A DNA stretch of 8,086 nucleotides from Planctomycetota bacterium (GCA_018970845.1 JAGWVO010000157.1:1-8086); one strand, 5' to 3'; shown: positions 1 through 6,443, counted from the stretch's first letter. A program made the numbers and translations. The notes: generated by a model from the letters alone, not told the origin.

Positions 1-258
1 GGGACCGTACTTGAGGTGAAGCCTCAGCGTCACCTTGCCGTTGCCGATCTCGTCGCCGCCGACCTCCTGGAAAACGGGGTGGCCCTGCTCGTCGAGGATC
101 GCCCGTCCCACCTGGAAGTGGGTGATGAATCCCTCGCGCCTGAGTGTCTCGGCGATGCCGAGCTTGAGCTTCGAGGCGGGCATGTCAACGACGGGGCGCT
201 CGATCCGGTTGGCGTTGCGGATCCGTGTGAGCATGTCGGCGATCGTGTCGGTCATCAT
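1..258 (-). CDS. rpsH: Small-subunit protein S8, 5' part (3' end beyond window)
   Basis: S8 binds the central domain of 16S rRNA and is a primary assembly protein of the 30S platform. In E. coli it also represses the spc operon. The visible part begins MTDTIADMLTRIRNANR, then MPASKLKLGIAETLRREGFI, then a beta strand ending LKYGP, all typical of S8. Two consecutive ATGs (258 and 255) can start it. An AGGA motif lies about 11 nt upstream of the first, just after the rpsN stop. The frame stays open to base 1, so roughly the C-terminal third is outside the window. Between GFI and LKYGP there are 36 residues, against 17 in Thermus S8 as I recall it, so an insertion of about 19 residues is present. 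The family assignment is secure; the function of the insertion is unknown. Confidence 0.96.
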   Translation of the reverse strand, partial: MMTDTIADMLTRIRNANRIERPVVDMPASKLKLGIAETLRREGFITHFQVGRAILDEQGHPVFQEVGGDEIGNGKVTLRLHLKYGP

Positions 259-281
259 GGTTCGTGGTGTCCTGTCTGTCC

Positions 282-542
282 TTACCAGGAAGCCTTGCGA
301 ACGCCGGGAATCAACCCGTCGCTGGCCAGGTTGCGGAAGCAAATGCGGCAGATGCCGAACTTGCGGTAAACGGCGCGGGATCGTCCGCACATGCGGCAGC
401 GCATCCGGATGCGGATCATCTCGCGGGGTTCCATCACCCTCGACTTGATCCTCTCCTCGGGCCTCTTCTGCATTTGCCGGGCGTGTTCCTCCAGGCGGGC
501 AAGAGCCCTCCGGAATCCCACGTTTTTCGCATCGGTCGCCAT
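282..542 (-). CDS. rpsN: Small-subunit protein S14, zinc-binding form with N-terminal extension
   Basis: S14 binds the 3' major domain of 16S rRNA in the 30S head, next to S3 and S10. The protein is 86 residues. It has the zinc-ribbon cysteines C49-x2-C52 and C65-x2-C68 in the context CRMCGRSRAVYRKFGICRICF, and the family ending LIPGVRKASW. Zinc-type S14 is usually about 61 residues, so this one carries roughly 25 extra N-terminal residues (MATDAKNVGFRRALARLEEH onward). The long start at 542 is preferred because GGAG lies 7 nt upstream. The internal ATG at residue 24, which would give the usual length, has its nearest GGAGG 14 nt away. The gene lies 25 nt after rplE and 23 nt before rpsH. Confidence 0.95.
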   Translation of the reverse strand: MATDAKNVGFRRALARLEEHARQMQKRPEERIKSRVMEPREMIRIRMRCRMCGRSRAVYRKFGICRICFRNLASDGLIPGVRKASW

Positions 543-567
543 GTCGCTACTCCAAGCCTGCGTTGTG

Positions 568-1110
568 TCACTTGTCCCTGAAGGGCATTCCGAAGGCGCG
601 AAGAAGCTCGCGGGCCTCGTCGTCCTGCCGGGTGCTGGTCACGAAGGTCACATCCATGCCCTGCGTGAAGGTCACCTTGTCCGGATTGATCTCGGGAAAC
701 ACATTCTGTTCCACGAGGCCCATGCTGTAGTTTCCGTTGCCGTCGAAGCTTTTCGGATTCACTCCCCGGAAGTCGCGGATACGCGGAAGGGCGAGGTTCA
801 GCAGGCGGTCGAGGAACTCGAACATCCGCTTGCCGCGAAGCGTGACCCGGCATCCGATCTCCAGGTTCTCGCGAAGCCGGAAACCAGAGACGGCGCGCTT
901 GGCCTTGGTCACCTGGGCGCGCTGGCCCGTGATCTGGCTCAATTGCTCGGCGGCCTGCTCGATCCGCGCCTTTTCCTGCACGGCCTTGCCGACGCCCATG
1001 TTCACCACGATCTTCTGCAAACGGGGCAGGCTCATGGGGTTGGTGCGGCCGAACTTGGCAGCCAGGGCCGGCATGATTTCCTTGCGGTATTTTTCCATCA
1101 AACGGGCCAT
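568..1110 (-). CDS. rplE: Large-subunit protein L5
   Basis: L5 binds 5S rRNA and helps form the central protuberance of the 50S subunit, where it contacts P-site tRNA and the S13 bridge. The 180-residue length is normal. Typical blocks are VVNMGVGKA near residues 35-43, KAKRAVSGFRLRENLEIGCRVTLRG in the centre, FRGVNPKSFDGNGNYSMG, and a C-terminal segment with FPEINPD and LLRAFGMPF. The ATG at 1110 is preceded by GAGGGAG 9 nt upstream. It follows rplX by 23 nt, the standard spc order. No unusual feature is seen. Confidence 0.98.
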   Translation of the reverse strand: MARLMEKYRKEIMPALAAKFGRTNPMSLPRLQKIVVNMGVGKAVQEKARIEQAAEQLSQITGQRAQVTKAKRAVSGFRLRENLEIGCRVTLRGKRMFEFLDRLLNLALPRIRDFRGVNPKSFDGNGNYSMGLVEQNVFPEINPDKVTFTQGMDVTFVTSTRQDDEARELLRAFGMPFRDK

Positions 1111-1133
1111 GAACCCTTACTCCCTCTCGTGTT

Positions 1134-1508
1134 TCACTTCGTCGCCTTGGGGGCCGCCGCCTTGGCCAGCACCCGGATGACGCCCGCCCTGCCCGCCTTC
1201 TTGCACTTCTTGCAGAACAGCACCTTGGTGCCATCCGGCAGGTGTTCGCGTCCGGTGCGCACGCCCGACTTGCAGGCTCCGCAATAGAGCTGAACATTGC
1301 TGGCGTCGATGGGCCGCTCGATCGACAGGCGGCCGCCCTGCATGTTCCGCTTGCTCGGACGGACATGCTTGAATGTGCGGTTGACACCCTCGACCACGAC
1401 CTTGCCTTCCGATGGCAGCACGCGCACCACCTTGCGAGCCTTGGCGGCATCGGCGTCGTTGCCGGCAATCACCACCACCGTGTCGTTCTTGCGAATGTTC
1501 ATGTTCAT
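1134..1508 (-). CDS. rplX: Large-subunit protein L24 with C-terminal four-cysteine motif
   Basis: L24 is an assembly-initiating protein that binds the 5' end of 23S rRNA near the tunnel exit. The product is 124 residues. The N-terminal KOW domain is at about residues 5-32 (IRKNDTVVVIAGNDADAAK), followed by GVNRTFKHVRPS and GGRLSIERPIDASNV. The C-terminal part has C76-x2-C79 and C99-x2-C102, a zinc-ribbon arrangement also found in L24 of several other bacteria. An alanine/lysine tail (KAAAPKATK) follows. ATGs at 1508 and 1502 are both possible starts. Neither has a strong close SD: only GGAT is nearby, and a full GAGGAGG lies 36 nt upstream inside the end of rplN. The frame stays open further upstream to 1739, but that part overlaps rplN and is not L24-like. 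Confidence 0.96.
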   Translation of the reverse strand: MNMNIRKNDTVVVIAGNDADAAKARKVVRVLPSEGKVVVEGVNRTFKHVRPSKRNMQGGRLSIERPIDASNVQLYCGACKSGVRTGREHLPDGTKVLFCKKCKKAGRAGVIRVLAKAAAPKATK

Positions 1509-1536
1509 CGGATCCGGCGCGGGCCGTCGGCACGCG

Positions 1537-1905
1537 TCAGACCACCTCCTCGGCCAGGTTCGTGATCTTGGTGAAATTCTTCTCGCGCAACTCCCGGGCC
1601 ACGGCTCCGAAGATGCGGGTGCCCCTTGGCTCGTCTTCCTTGTCCAGGAGCACGACGGCGTTGCGGTCGAACTTGACATAGGTGCCGTCGGCGCGGCGGG
1701 TCTGCTTGCGCACCCGCACCACCACGCCGCGCACCACATCGCCCTGCTTCACATCACCGCCCGGATTCGCCTTCTTCACGCTGGCGATGATGACATCACC
1801 GATGCCCGCGTAGCGCCTGTGGGTGCCGCCAAGCACCTTCACGCACATGCACTCCTTGGCACCCGTGTTGTCGGCGACATCGATGTAGGTGTACATCTGG
1901 ATCAT
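1537..1905 (-). CDS. rplN: Large-subunit protein L14
   Basis: L14 lies at the subunit interface and contributes to intersubunit bridges and to L19 contacts. Its 122 residues match the family length exactly. Recognisable blocks are MIQMYTYIDVADNTGAKE, CVKVLGG near residues 22-28, YAGIGDVIIASVKKANPGG, VVRGVVVRVRK, RFDRNAVVL-like FDRNAVVLLDKEDEPRGTRIFG, and the C-terminal LREKNFTKITNLAEEV. GGGAG lies 9 nt upstream of the ATG at 1905. It follows rpsQ by 32 nt. Its last codons contain a GAGGAGG that may serve rplX. Confidence 0.98.
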   Translation of the reverse strand: MIQMYTYIDVADNTGAKECMCVKVLGGTHRRYAGIGDVIIASVKKANPGGDVKQGDVVRGVVVRVRKQTRRADGTYVKFDRNAVVLLDKEDEPRGTRIFGAVARELREKNFTKITNLAEEVV

Positions 1906-1937
1906 TGTTCGTCACTCCCGGCTCTCGCCGACCCGAC

Positions 1938-2258
1938 TCACGCTCCCGGAGCCGCCTTCACGGCGTTGTCCGAGACACCCTTGGTCACCACCCGGACCAG
2001 GCGCCAGTGCTTGGTGCGACTGATCGGCCTGCTCTCCATGATCTCCACGGTGTCGCCCGAACGACTCTCGTTGTTCTCGTCATGGGCGACGCAAACGGTC
2101 CGGCGACGGATGATCTTTCCGTATCGGGGATGGCGAACCTGCCTGGGAATCTCCACGCGGCGGGTCTTGCTGGTCTTGTCGCTTGTCACCACCCCGATCA
2201 ACACACGGCGGCGGCCGCGATCGGCCCCTTCCGCCTGGTTTTCATTCGTCTCGGACAT
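1938..2258 (-). CDS. rpsQ: Small-subunit protein S17
   Basis: S17 is an OB-fold primary binder of the 5' domain of 16S rRNA and helps initiate 30S assembly. The core from about residue 18 (RRVLIGVVTSDKTSKTRRVE) through HPRYGKIIRRRTVCVAHDE, GDTVEIMESRPISRTKHWRL and VRVVTKG is standard. The 106 residues exceed the usual 80-90. The excess is an acidic, polar N-terminal leader (MSETNENQAEGADRGR) and a short C-terminal tail after VVTKG. The ATG at 2258 has an AAAGGGGTGA SD-like run just upstream, which supports the long start. It lies 32 nt after rpmC. Confidence 0.97.
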   Translation of the reverse strand: MSETNENQAEGADRGRRRVLIGVVTSDKTSKTRRVEIPRQVRHPRYGKIIRRRTVCVAHDENNESRSGDTVEIMESRPISRTKHWRLVRVVTKGVSDNAVKAAPGA

Positions 2259-2290
2259 CGATTCACCCCTTTAGGCTAACACCTGGACGG

Positions 2291-2701
2291 TTATTTCTTC
2301 TTGGCAGGCTTGGCGGCCTTGGCACCCTTGGCCCCAGCTCCAGCCTTCTTGACCCCGGCCTTTTTCCGCTCAAGGGCCGCCTGCCTGGCCTTTTCATTCG
2401 CCTCGCGAATTTCACGGTACTGCTTTTCGGCGGTCTTCTGGGCCTCGAGGCGAGCGGCCTTGGCGTCGGCCAACGCCTTGTGGGCGGCCGAGTGCCTCTC
2501 CTTGACGGCCTTCTCATGGAGGATCGTCTTGAGCCGGGCGATGTTGCGCCGGATCACGCGAACCTCGCTGATCGCCTCAAGTCGATCCGTGGCGCGCTGG
2601 ACCTTGAGGTCCATCAGGAGGCGGGCCTGCTCGACCAACACCGCCTTGCGCTGCTCGTCGCCCATCGAACGGATGGCGTCGGCCTTCAGCTTGCTGCTCA
2701 T
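2291..2701 (-). CDS. rpmC: Large-subunit protein L29 with long basic C-terminal extension
   Basis: L29 is a small helical-hairpin protein at the mouth of the nascent-peptide exit tunnel, beside L23. The family is usually 60-70 residues; this one is 136. Residues 1-66 form the L29 domain: LKADAIRSMGDEQRK, the LLMDLKVQRATDRLE helix, and VRVIRRNIARLKTILHEK. Residues 67-115 are rich in Ala, Lys, Glu and Arg without prolines and look like one long charged helix. Residues 116-136 are a glycine/alanine/lysine tail ending KPAKKK. The assignment rests on the N-terminal motifs and on the position between rplP and rpsQ. GAGGGG lies 7 nt upstream of the ATG. The extension is in frame, with base composition like its neighbours and no sign of a frameshift or fusion junction. 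Confidence 0.93.
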   Translation of the reverse strand: MSSKLKADAIRSMGDEQRKAVLVEQARLLMDLKVQRATDRLEAISEVRVIRRNIARLKTILHEKAVKERHSAAHKALADAKAARLEAQKTAEKQYREIREANEKARQAALERKKAGVKKAGAGAKGAKAAKPAKKK

Positions 2702-2740
2702 TCCAAATCCCCTCGGAGCGCCTCGCGCCCCATCCCGTCA

Positions 2741-3163
2741 TCAGCCGACGCTCGGTCGCCTCGCCACGAAGCGGCACTTGAACGGCATCTTGTACGCCAC
2801 CTTGGCGAAGGCATCCCTTGCCGCCGCCTCGGGCAATCCGCCCAGTTCAAACAGGACCATTCCGGGCTTGACCACGGCGGCCCAGAACTCGGGTTCGCCC
2901 TTGCCCTTGCCCATGCGGGTTTCCAGCGGGATCGCCGTCACCGACTTGTGCGGGAAAACCCGGATGAAAAGCTTGCCTTCGCCGCGGATCGCATGGGCGA
3001 TCGTGATGCGCCCGGCCTCGATGGTCTCGGCGGGCATCCATCCGGCTTCCAGCGACTGGAGGCCGAATTCCCCGTAAGACACCGTGTTGCCGCGGGAGGC
3101 GTTACCTTTTACCCGACCGCGCTGGCTTTTTCGATACTTTACGCGCTTGGGCATTAGGGCCAT
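2741..3163 (-). CDS. rplP: Large-subunit protein L16
   Basis: L16 organises the A-site region of 23S rRNA and contacts tRNA near the peptidyl transferase centre. The 140 residues fit the family. Typical blocks are MPKRVKYRKSQRGR at residues 4-17, SYGEFGLQSLE, GRITIAHAIRGEGKLFIRVFP, and R83 followed by MGKGKG (84-89). R83 corresponds to the arginine hydroxylated in E. coli L16. The start at 3163 (MALMPKR) lies inside rpsC and has an excellent SD, GGAGGA, 8 nt upstream. The downstream ATG at 3154 is an alternative. With the 3163 start the gene overlaps the end of rpsC by 62 nt in another frame. Confidence 0.97.
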   Translation of the reverse strand: MALMPKRVKYRKSQRGRVKGNASRGNTVSYGEFGLQSLEAGWMPAETIEAGRITIAHAIRGEGKLFIRVFPHKSVTAIPLETRMGKGKGEPEFWAAVVKPGMVLFELGGLPEAAARDAFAKVAYKMPFKCRFVARRPSVG

Positions 3164-3806
3164 CGCCAGATTCCTCCGTCAAGTAGTCGCCGTTGTTCAC
3201 CCACACCTTGATGCCAATGTTCCCCTGGGGCGTCGAGGCCTCGGAGAACCCGTATTCAACCCGGCTGCGAAGCGTCGAGAGCGGGATGCTGCCGAGCATG
3301 CCGCTTTCGCATCGCGCCATTTCAGCGCCGCCCAAGCGGCCCGACATCTGGATGCGCACGCCGCGGGCGCCGCTTTCCATCGCCTGCTCCAGCGCCCTCT
3401 TGAGGGTGCGGCGGAAGCTTTGGCGCTTTTCCAGGTTGTCGGCGATCTCGCGTGAAAGGATCTGGGGATCGGTTTGCGGCCGATGAACCTCGATCGTCTT
3501 CACCTCGATCTCGCGATTGAACATGTCCTTGAGCTTCTCGGTGAGCTCGTCGATCTTGGCGCCCTTCTGGCCGATGATGGAACCGACCTTCGCGGCGTGG
3601 ATGTAGACGATCACCTTCTCGCGGGTCCGCTCGATGCGCACCATCGAAACAAGGGCCGCGCGGTACTCCTTGTTGATGAAAGCGCGGATCTTGCGGTCCT
3701 CGAGCAGAAGCTCGGGAAACTCTTTCTTCACGCTGGCGCTCCACTGGCTTTTCCAGTCGATCATCACGCCGGTTCGGAAGCCTGTCGGACGGACTTTCTG
3801 TCCCAT
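3102..3806 (-). CDS. rpsC: Small-subunit protein S3
   Basis: S3 forms part of the mRNA entry tunnel in the 30S head and takes part in ribosomal helicase activity. The 234 residues are normal. The start MGQKVRPTGFRTGVM is followed by a type-2 KH domain with GSIIGQKG at residues 75-82. The C-terminal domain has GRLGGAE at 156-162, GSIPLSTLRSRVEYGFSEA at 172-190, and GIKVWV. The ending, ARKVSKKPARSGKR, is a basic tail of a kind common in S3. The ATG at 3806 has GGAG 10 nt upstream. The last 20 residues share DNA with the start of rplP. The N-terminal sequence is planctomycete-like from memory. Confidence 0.98.
   Translation of the reverse strand: MGQKVRPTGFRTGVMIDWKSQWSASVKKEFPELLLEDRKIRAFINKEYRAALVSMVRIERTREKVIVYIHAAKVGSIIGQKGAKIDELTEKLKDMFNREIEVKTIEVHRPQTDPQILSREIADNLEKRQSFRRTLKRALEQAMESGARGVRIQMSGRLGGAEMARCESGMLGSIPLSTLRSRVEYGFSEASTPQGNIGIKVWVNNGDYLTEESGDGPNAQARKVSKKPARSGKR
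3172..3177 (-). promoter_or_regulatory. rplP ribosome binding site inside rpsC
   Basis: On the minus strand this reads GGAGGA, 8 nt before the ATG at 3163. It lies within rpsC codons for Glu-Glu (YLTEESGD region). It decides the rplP start at 3163 rather than a later one and makes the overlap with rpsC credible. Confidence 0.8.
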
Positions 3807-3832
3807 CTTGGGTTTTCTCCACGGTTGGCCGG

Positions 3833-4177
3833 TCAGGCCAGCTCGTCCTCGGTGGCCAAGCCCACATGGATATGGGCGGTTCGTTTCTTGATCGGGTAGG
3901 CCGAACCCCGTGCGCGGGGCATGCTGCGCTTGAGGATCGGTCCGCCGTCGACCCGGGACTCGTTGACGATCATGTCCTCGACATCGTCGATCTCCTTGAA
4001 GCGCGCGTTGCCGATGGCGCTCTTCAGGACGGCCTCGATGAGGCGGGCGCTGCGGGTGGTCTCGAAGCGGAGAAGCTCGAGAGCCTCGTCGGCGCGGCGC
4101 CCCCGGATGAGGTCGGCATACAGCCGAAGCTTCCGGGGCGACATGCGCGCGTAGCGGTGAATCGCCTTGACCTTCAT
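3833..4177 (-). CDS. rplV: Large-subunit protein L22
   Basis: L22 binds all domains of 23S rRNA, and its extended hairpin lines the narrow part of the peptide exit tunnel. The 114 residues match the family. Blocks include RYARMSPRKLRLYADLIRG at residues 8-26, SAIGNARF at 53-60, and the hairpin region GPILKRSMPRARGSAYPIKKR at 79-99, whose tip faces the tunnel. The ATG at 4177 is chosen because GGGAG lies 8 nt upstream and the protein aligns from there. The frame is open back to 4387, but that part overlaps rpsS and is not L22-like. Confidence 0.97.
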   Translation of the reverse strand: MKVKAIHRYARMSPRKLRLYADLIRGRRADEALELLRFETTRSARLIEAVLKSAIGNARFKEIDDVEDMIVNESRVDGGPILKRSMPRARGSAYPIKKRTAHIHVGLATEDELA

Positions 4178-4203
4178 GGAATCAGCTCCCGTTTCCCTGC
4201 CCG

Positions 4204-4485
4204 TTACTTCGCGGCGGCCTTGGCCTTGGCGCCGGCGTGTCCCTTGAATGTCCGGGTCGGCGAGAACTCGCCAAGCTTGTGGCCGACCATGTCTTCCGTC
4301 GCGTAGACGCGAATGAACTGCTTGCCGTTGTGGACGAGGAAGGTGACTCCCACGAACTCCGGCACGATCGTGCAGTCGCGCGCCCAAGTCTTGATGGGAT
4401 CGCGGTTGCCCTTGGCCCGGCCCTTCTCGACCTTGGCGTAGAGCCGCTCATCCACATAGGGACCCTTCTTAAGCGATCTTCCCAT
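4204..4485 (-). CDS. rpsS: Small-subunit protein S19
   Basis: S19 sits at the top of the 30S head, forms a complex with S13, and contacts the 50S subunit through bridges. The 93 residues match the family. Signature stretches are MGRSLKKGPYVDERL, WARDCTIVPEFVG, VHNGKQFIRVYATEDMVGHKLGEFSPTRTFKGH, and an alanine/lysine tail. The ATG at 4485 lacks a strong adjacent SD. GAGGAGGG is 22 nt upstream and is separated by a small GC hairpin (see the site at 4495-4515). It follows rplB by 43 nt, one of the longer gaps in this tightly packed run. Confidence 0.97.
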   Translation of the reverse strand: MGRSLKKGPYVDERLYAKVEKGRAKGNRDPIKTWARDCTIVPEFVGVTFLVHNGKQFIRVYATEDMVGHKLGEFSPTRTFKGHAGAKAKAAAK

Positions 4486-4494
4486 GACTCGCTA

Positions 4495-4515
4495 GCGGCG
4501 TTGGCCGCCCTCCTC
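4495..4515 (-). promoter_or_regulatory. Remote SD plus hairpin ahead of rpsS
   Basis: On the minus strand, GAGGAGG (4515-4509) is followed at once by GCGGC-CAAC-GCCGC (4508-4495), a 5-bp stem with a 4-nt loop. Nine nt then lead to the rpsS ATG. If the hairpin forms, the SD comes within normal distance of the start. The pairing is seen directly; the functional reading is inference. Confidence 0.45.
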
Positions 4516-4528
4516 AAACGATCCCCGG

Positions 4529-5383
4529 TTACTTGGCCGTGTTGCGCGGGCCCGGGCGACGGCGACGGATGATCGCCTTGCTGTTCGGTTTCCGCTTCTT
4601 CCTGGTCTTGCCACCCTTGGCCAGCACGCCCGTCGGGCTGCAAGGATGACGGCCGCCTGCCGTGCGCCCCTCGCCGCCGCCCATCGGGTGGTTGACCGGG
4701 TTCATCGACACGCCGCGGTTGTGGGGCTTGCGGCCCATCCATCGCTTGCGGCCGGCTTTTCCAAGGCTGACATTCATGTGGTCGGCGTTGCCGAGGACTC
4801 CGATCGTGGCCCGGCATTCACAGCTCACGCGGCGCATTTCGCCGCTCGGCAGGGTCACCTGGGCCCAGGCGCCCTCGCGGGCCGTGAGAACGGCGGAGCA
4901 ACCGGCGGAGCGGGCCATTTGGCCTCCGCGGCCGGGCTGGAGCTCGATGTTGTGGACCGACATGCCCAGCGGGATCTTGCGCAGGGGCATGCAGTTGCCG
5001 GTCTTCGGCTCGCAGTCCTCGCCGGAGGCGACCTTGTCGCCTTTGGCCAGACCCTGCGGGGCGAGGATGTAGGACTTGGTGCCGTCGGCGTAGGCGATCA
5101 GGGCGATGCGGGCCGAACGGTTGGGATCGTACTCGACACCCACCACATCGGCGATTTGGCCGTCACGGCGGCGCTTGAAGTCGATGAGGCGGTAGCGCTG
5201 CTTGTGGCCGCCGCCGCGGAACCGGGAGGTGATGACGCCCTGGTTGTTGCGGCCGCCGCTCTTGGGCAGCGGGCGCAGCAGGGACTTTTCGGGCTTCTTC
5301 TTGCGATCGGTGATGTCCGCGAAGTCGCTGACCGACATCTGCCGTCGGCCCGCGGTCACCGGTTTGAACTGCCTGATACCCAT
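4529..5383 (-). CDS. rplB: Large-subunit protein L2
   Basis: L2 is needed for subunit association, tRNA binding and peptidyl transferase activity; it stabilises 23S rRNA domain IV and bridges to the 30S. The 284 residues are slightly more than in E. coli. Blocks include RNNQGVITSRFRGGGHK at 45-61, the OB/SH3 RNA-binding core, LQPGRGGQMARSAG at 148-161, GRKRWMG, and NPVNHPMGGGEGR at 228-240. H232 corresponds to the conserved functional His of E. coli (His229 in mature numbering). The second His of the E. coli motif is Met234 here, a substitution I also recall from Bacteroidetes. AAGGAG lies 7 nt upstream of the ATG. The basic C-terminus (RRRRPGPRNTAK) is common in the family. Confidence 0.98.
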   Translation of the reverse strand: MGIRQFKPVTAGRRQMSVSDFADITDRKKKPEKSLLRPLPKSGGRNNQGVITSRFRGGGHKQRYRLIDFKRRRDGQIADVVGVEYDPNRSARIALIAYADGTKSYILAPQGLAKGDKVASGEDCEPKTGNCMPLRKIPLGMSVHNIELQPGRGGQMARSAGCSAVLTAREGAWAQVTLPSGEMRRVSCECRATIGVLGNADHMNVSLGKAGRKRWMGRKPHNRGVSMNPVNHPMGGGEGRTAGGRHPCSPTGVLAKGGKTRKKRKPNSKAIIRRRRPGPRNTAK

Positions 5384-5414
5384 CGAACGGCTCCTTGCCG
5401 GCTCGCCCCGGAGA

Positions 5415-5744
5415 TTAGAACAGGTCCAGCGCCGGGCTGTCCGGCTGCAGGGTGATGTAAGCCTTTTTCCAGTTGCTCAGCCGCCCCATCCGGAAACGGT
5501 AGCCGCGGCTCTTGCCGCGGACATTCAGGGTGCGGACGGTGCTGATCTTGATGTTGAACAGAACCTCGGCGGCCTGCTTGATCTCGGGCTTGGTCGCCAG
5601 CGGGTTCACTTCGAAGACGTAGGTGCGCGACTCGTCGGTCAGGCGGTTGCCCTTCTCCGTCACCAGCGGCCGGATGATCACTTGGTGGGCGTCGAGCTTG
5701 GGCCCGAAGTTCCTGACCGGGACGGCTGCCTTGTGGATGCTCAT
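5415..5744 (-). CDS. rplW: Large-subunit protein L23
   Basis: L23 sits at the tunnel exit and is the docking site for trigger factor and the signal recognition particle. The protein is 109 residues. The motif QVIIRPLVTEKGNRL begins near residue 21. It is followed by YVFEVNPLATKPEIKQAAEVLFNIKISTVRTLN and the basic RGKSRGYRFRMGRLSNWKKAYITL, all typical. The first 17 residues (MSIHKAAVPVRNFGPKL) are slightly longer than the usual N-terminus. The ATG at 5744 has GGGAG 11 nt upstream, placed immediately after the rplD stop, so translational coupling to rplD is likely. Confidence 0.97.
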   Translation of the reverse strand: MSIHKAAVPVRNFGPKLDAHQVIIRPLVTEKGNRLTDESRTYVFEVNPLATKPEIKQAAEVLFNIKISTVRTLNVRGKSRGYRFRMGRLSNWKKAYITLQPDSPALDLF

Positions 5745-5762
5745 GGTTGTCGCTGCTCCCGG

Positions 5763-6443
5763 TTACGCCATGGCCTTGGCGGAGCGGAGGGCCTCGAGGG
5801 CCTCACGCGTCAGCACCAGCCGCTTTTGCCTCATGATGGTCAGGGCGTTGAACTCGTTGACCGGCAGCACGGCGACCCCGGGAATGTTCCGGGCCGAGCG
5901 CCAAGTGTTGTCATCAGCCTTGGGAAGTCCCACGAGGCAGGTGAGGCCGTCGATGCGACGGTCGTACTGGCGTTCGCCAACCTGGGTCTTGGTGCCGCGC
6001 AGCTTGAGGTTGGAGAGCAGCTTGCGGAACGACTTGGTCTTGGCGTCGGGAATGCTGATGGAATCGACGATGATGGCCTCGTTGTCGGCCAGTTTGCTCA
6101 GCACCGCCATGCGGGTGGCGGCGCGGACCGCCTTCTTCGGCATGTGGTATTCGTAATCGCGGGGCTTGGGGCCCTTGGCCGTGCCGCCGCCGACCCGCTT
6201 GTTCGTGCGCTTGCTGCCGGCGCGCGCCCGGCCGGTGCCCTTCTGGCGGAATATCTTCTTGGTGCTGCCGGCCACCTCGCCGCGGCGAAGGGTGGAGTGC
6301 GTGCCGGCGCGACGGTTGGCCAGTTGCATCAGAACGACATCATGGAGCAGCTGGCGATTCACCTCGCCGCCGAAATCGGCCGGGTTGACTTCAACCGAGC
6401 CGACCTCCTGCCCTTCCATGTTGACAACCTTCAGGCTCAACAT
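5763..6443 (-). CDS. rplD: Large-subunit protein L4
   Basis: L4 binds domain I of 23S rRNA, and its loop reaches the exit tunnel beside L22. In E. coli it represses its own S10 operon. The protein from the ATG at 6443 is 226 residues, a little longer than E. coli L4. The loop has LANRRAGTHSTLRRGEV, then IFRQKGTGRARAGS at 65-78, GGGTAKGPKPRDYEY at 85-99, and MPKKAVRAATR, all family hallmarks. The C-terminal half has the nucleotide-binding-like fold with VLPVNEFNALTI. A TTG at 6455 would add four residues (MGCE); the ATG is preferred, with GGGGTG just upstream. It is separated from rpsJ by 156 nt and rplC is not between them. Confidence 0.97.
   Translation of the reverse strand: MLSLKVVNMEGQEVGSVEVNPADFGGEVNRQLLHDVVLMQLANRRAGTHSTLRRGEVAGSTKKIFRQKGTGRARAGSKRTNKRVGGGTAKGPKPRDYEYHMPKKAVRAATRMAVLSKLADNEAIIVDSISIPDAKTKSFRKLLSNLKLRGTKTQVGERQYDRRIDGLTCLVGLPKADDNTWRSARNIPGVAVLPVNEFNALTIMRQKRLVLTREALEALRSAKAMA

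Noticed and set aside
391..1287. A 298-codon plus-strand open frame over rpsN, rplE and rplX
   Set aside because: Antisense shadow of three well-identified genes, with no domain-like features of its own.
3833..4387. Longer L22 starting at 4387
   Set aside because: The extra residues overlap rpsS and are not L22-like; the ATG at 4177 has a good SD and fits the family length.
4679..4720. Met234 in place of the second His of the L2 HPHGGGEGR motif
   Set aside because: The functionally important first His is kept, and I recall the same His-to-Met change in Bacteroidetes, so it is ordinary variation.
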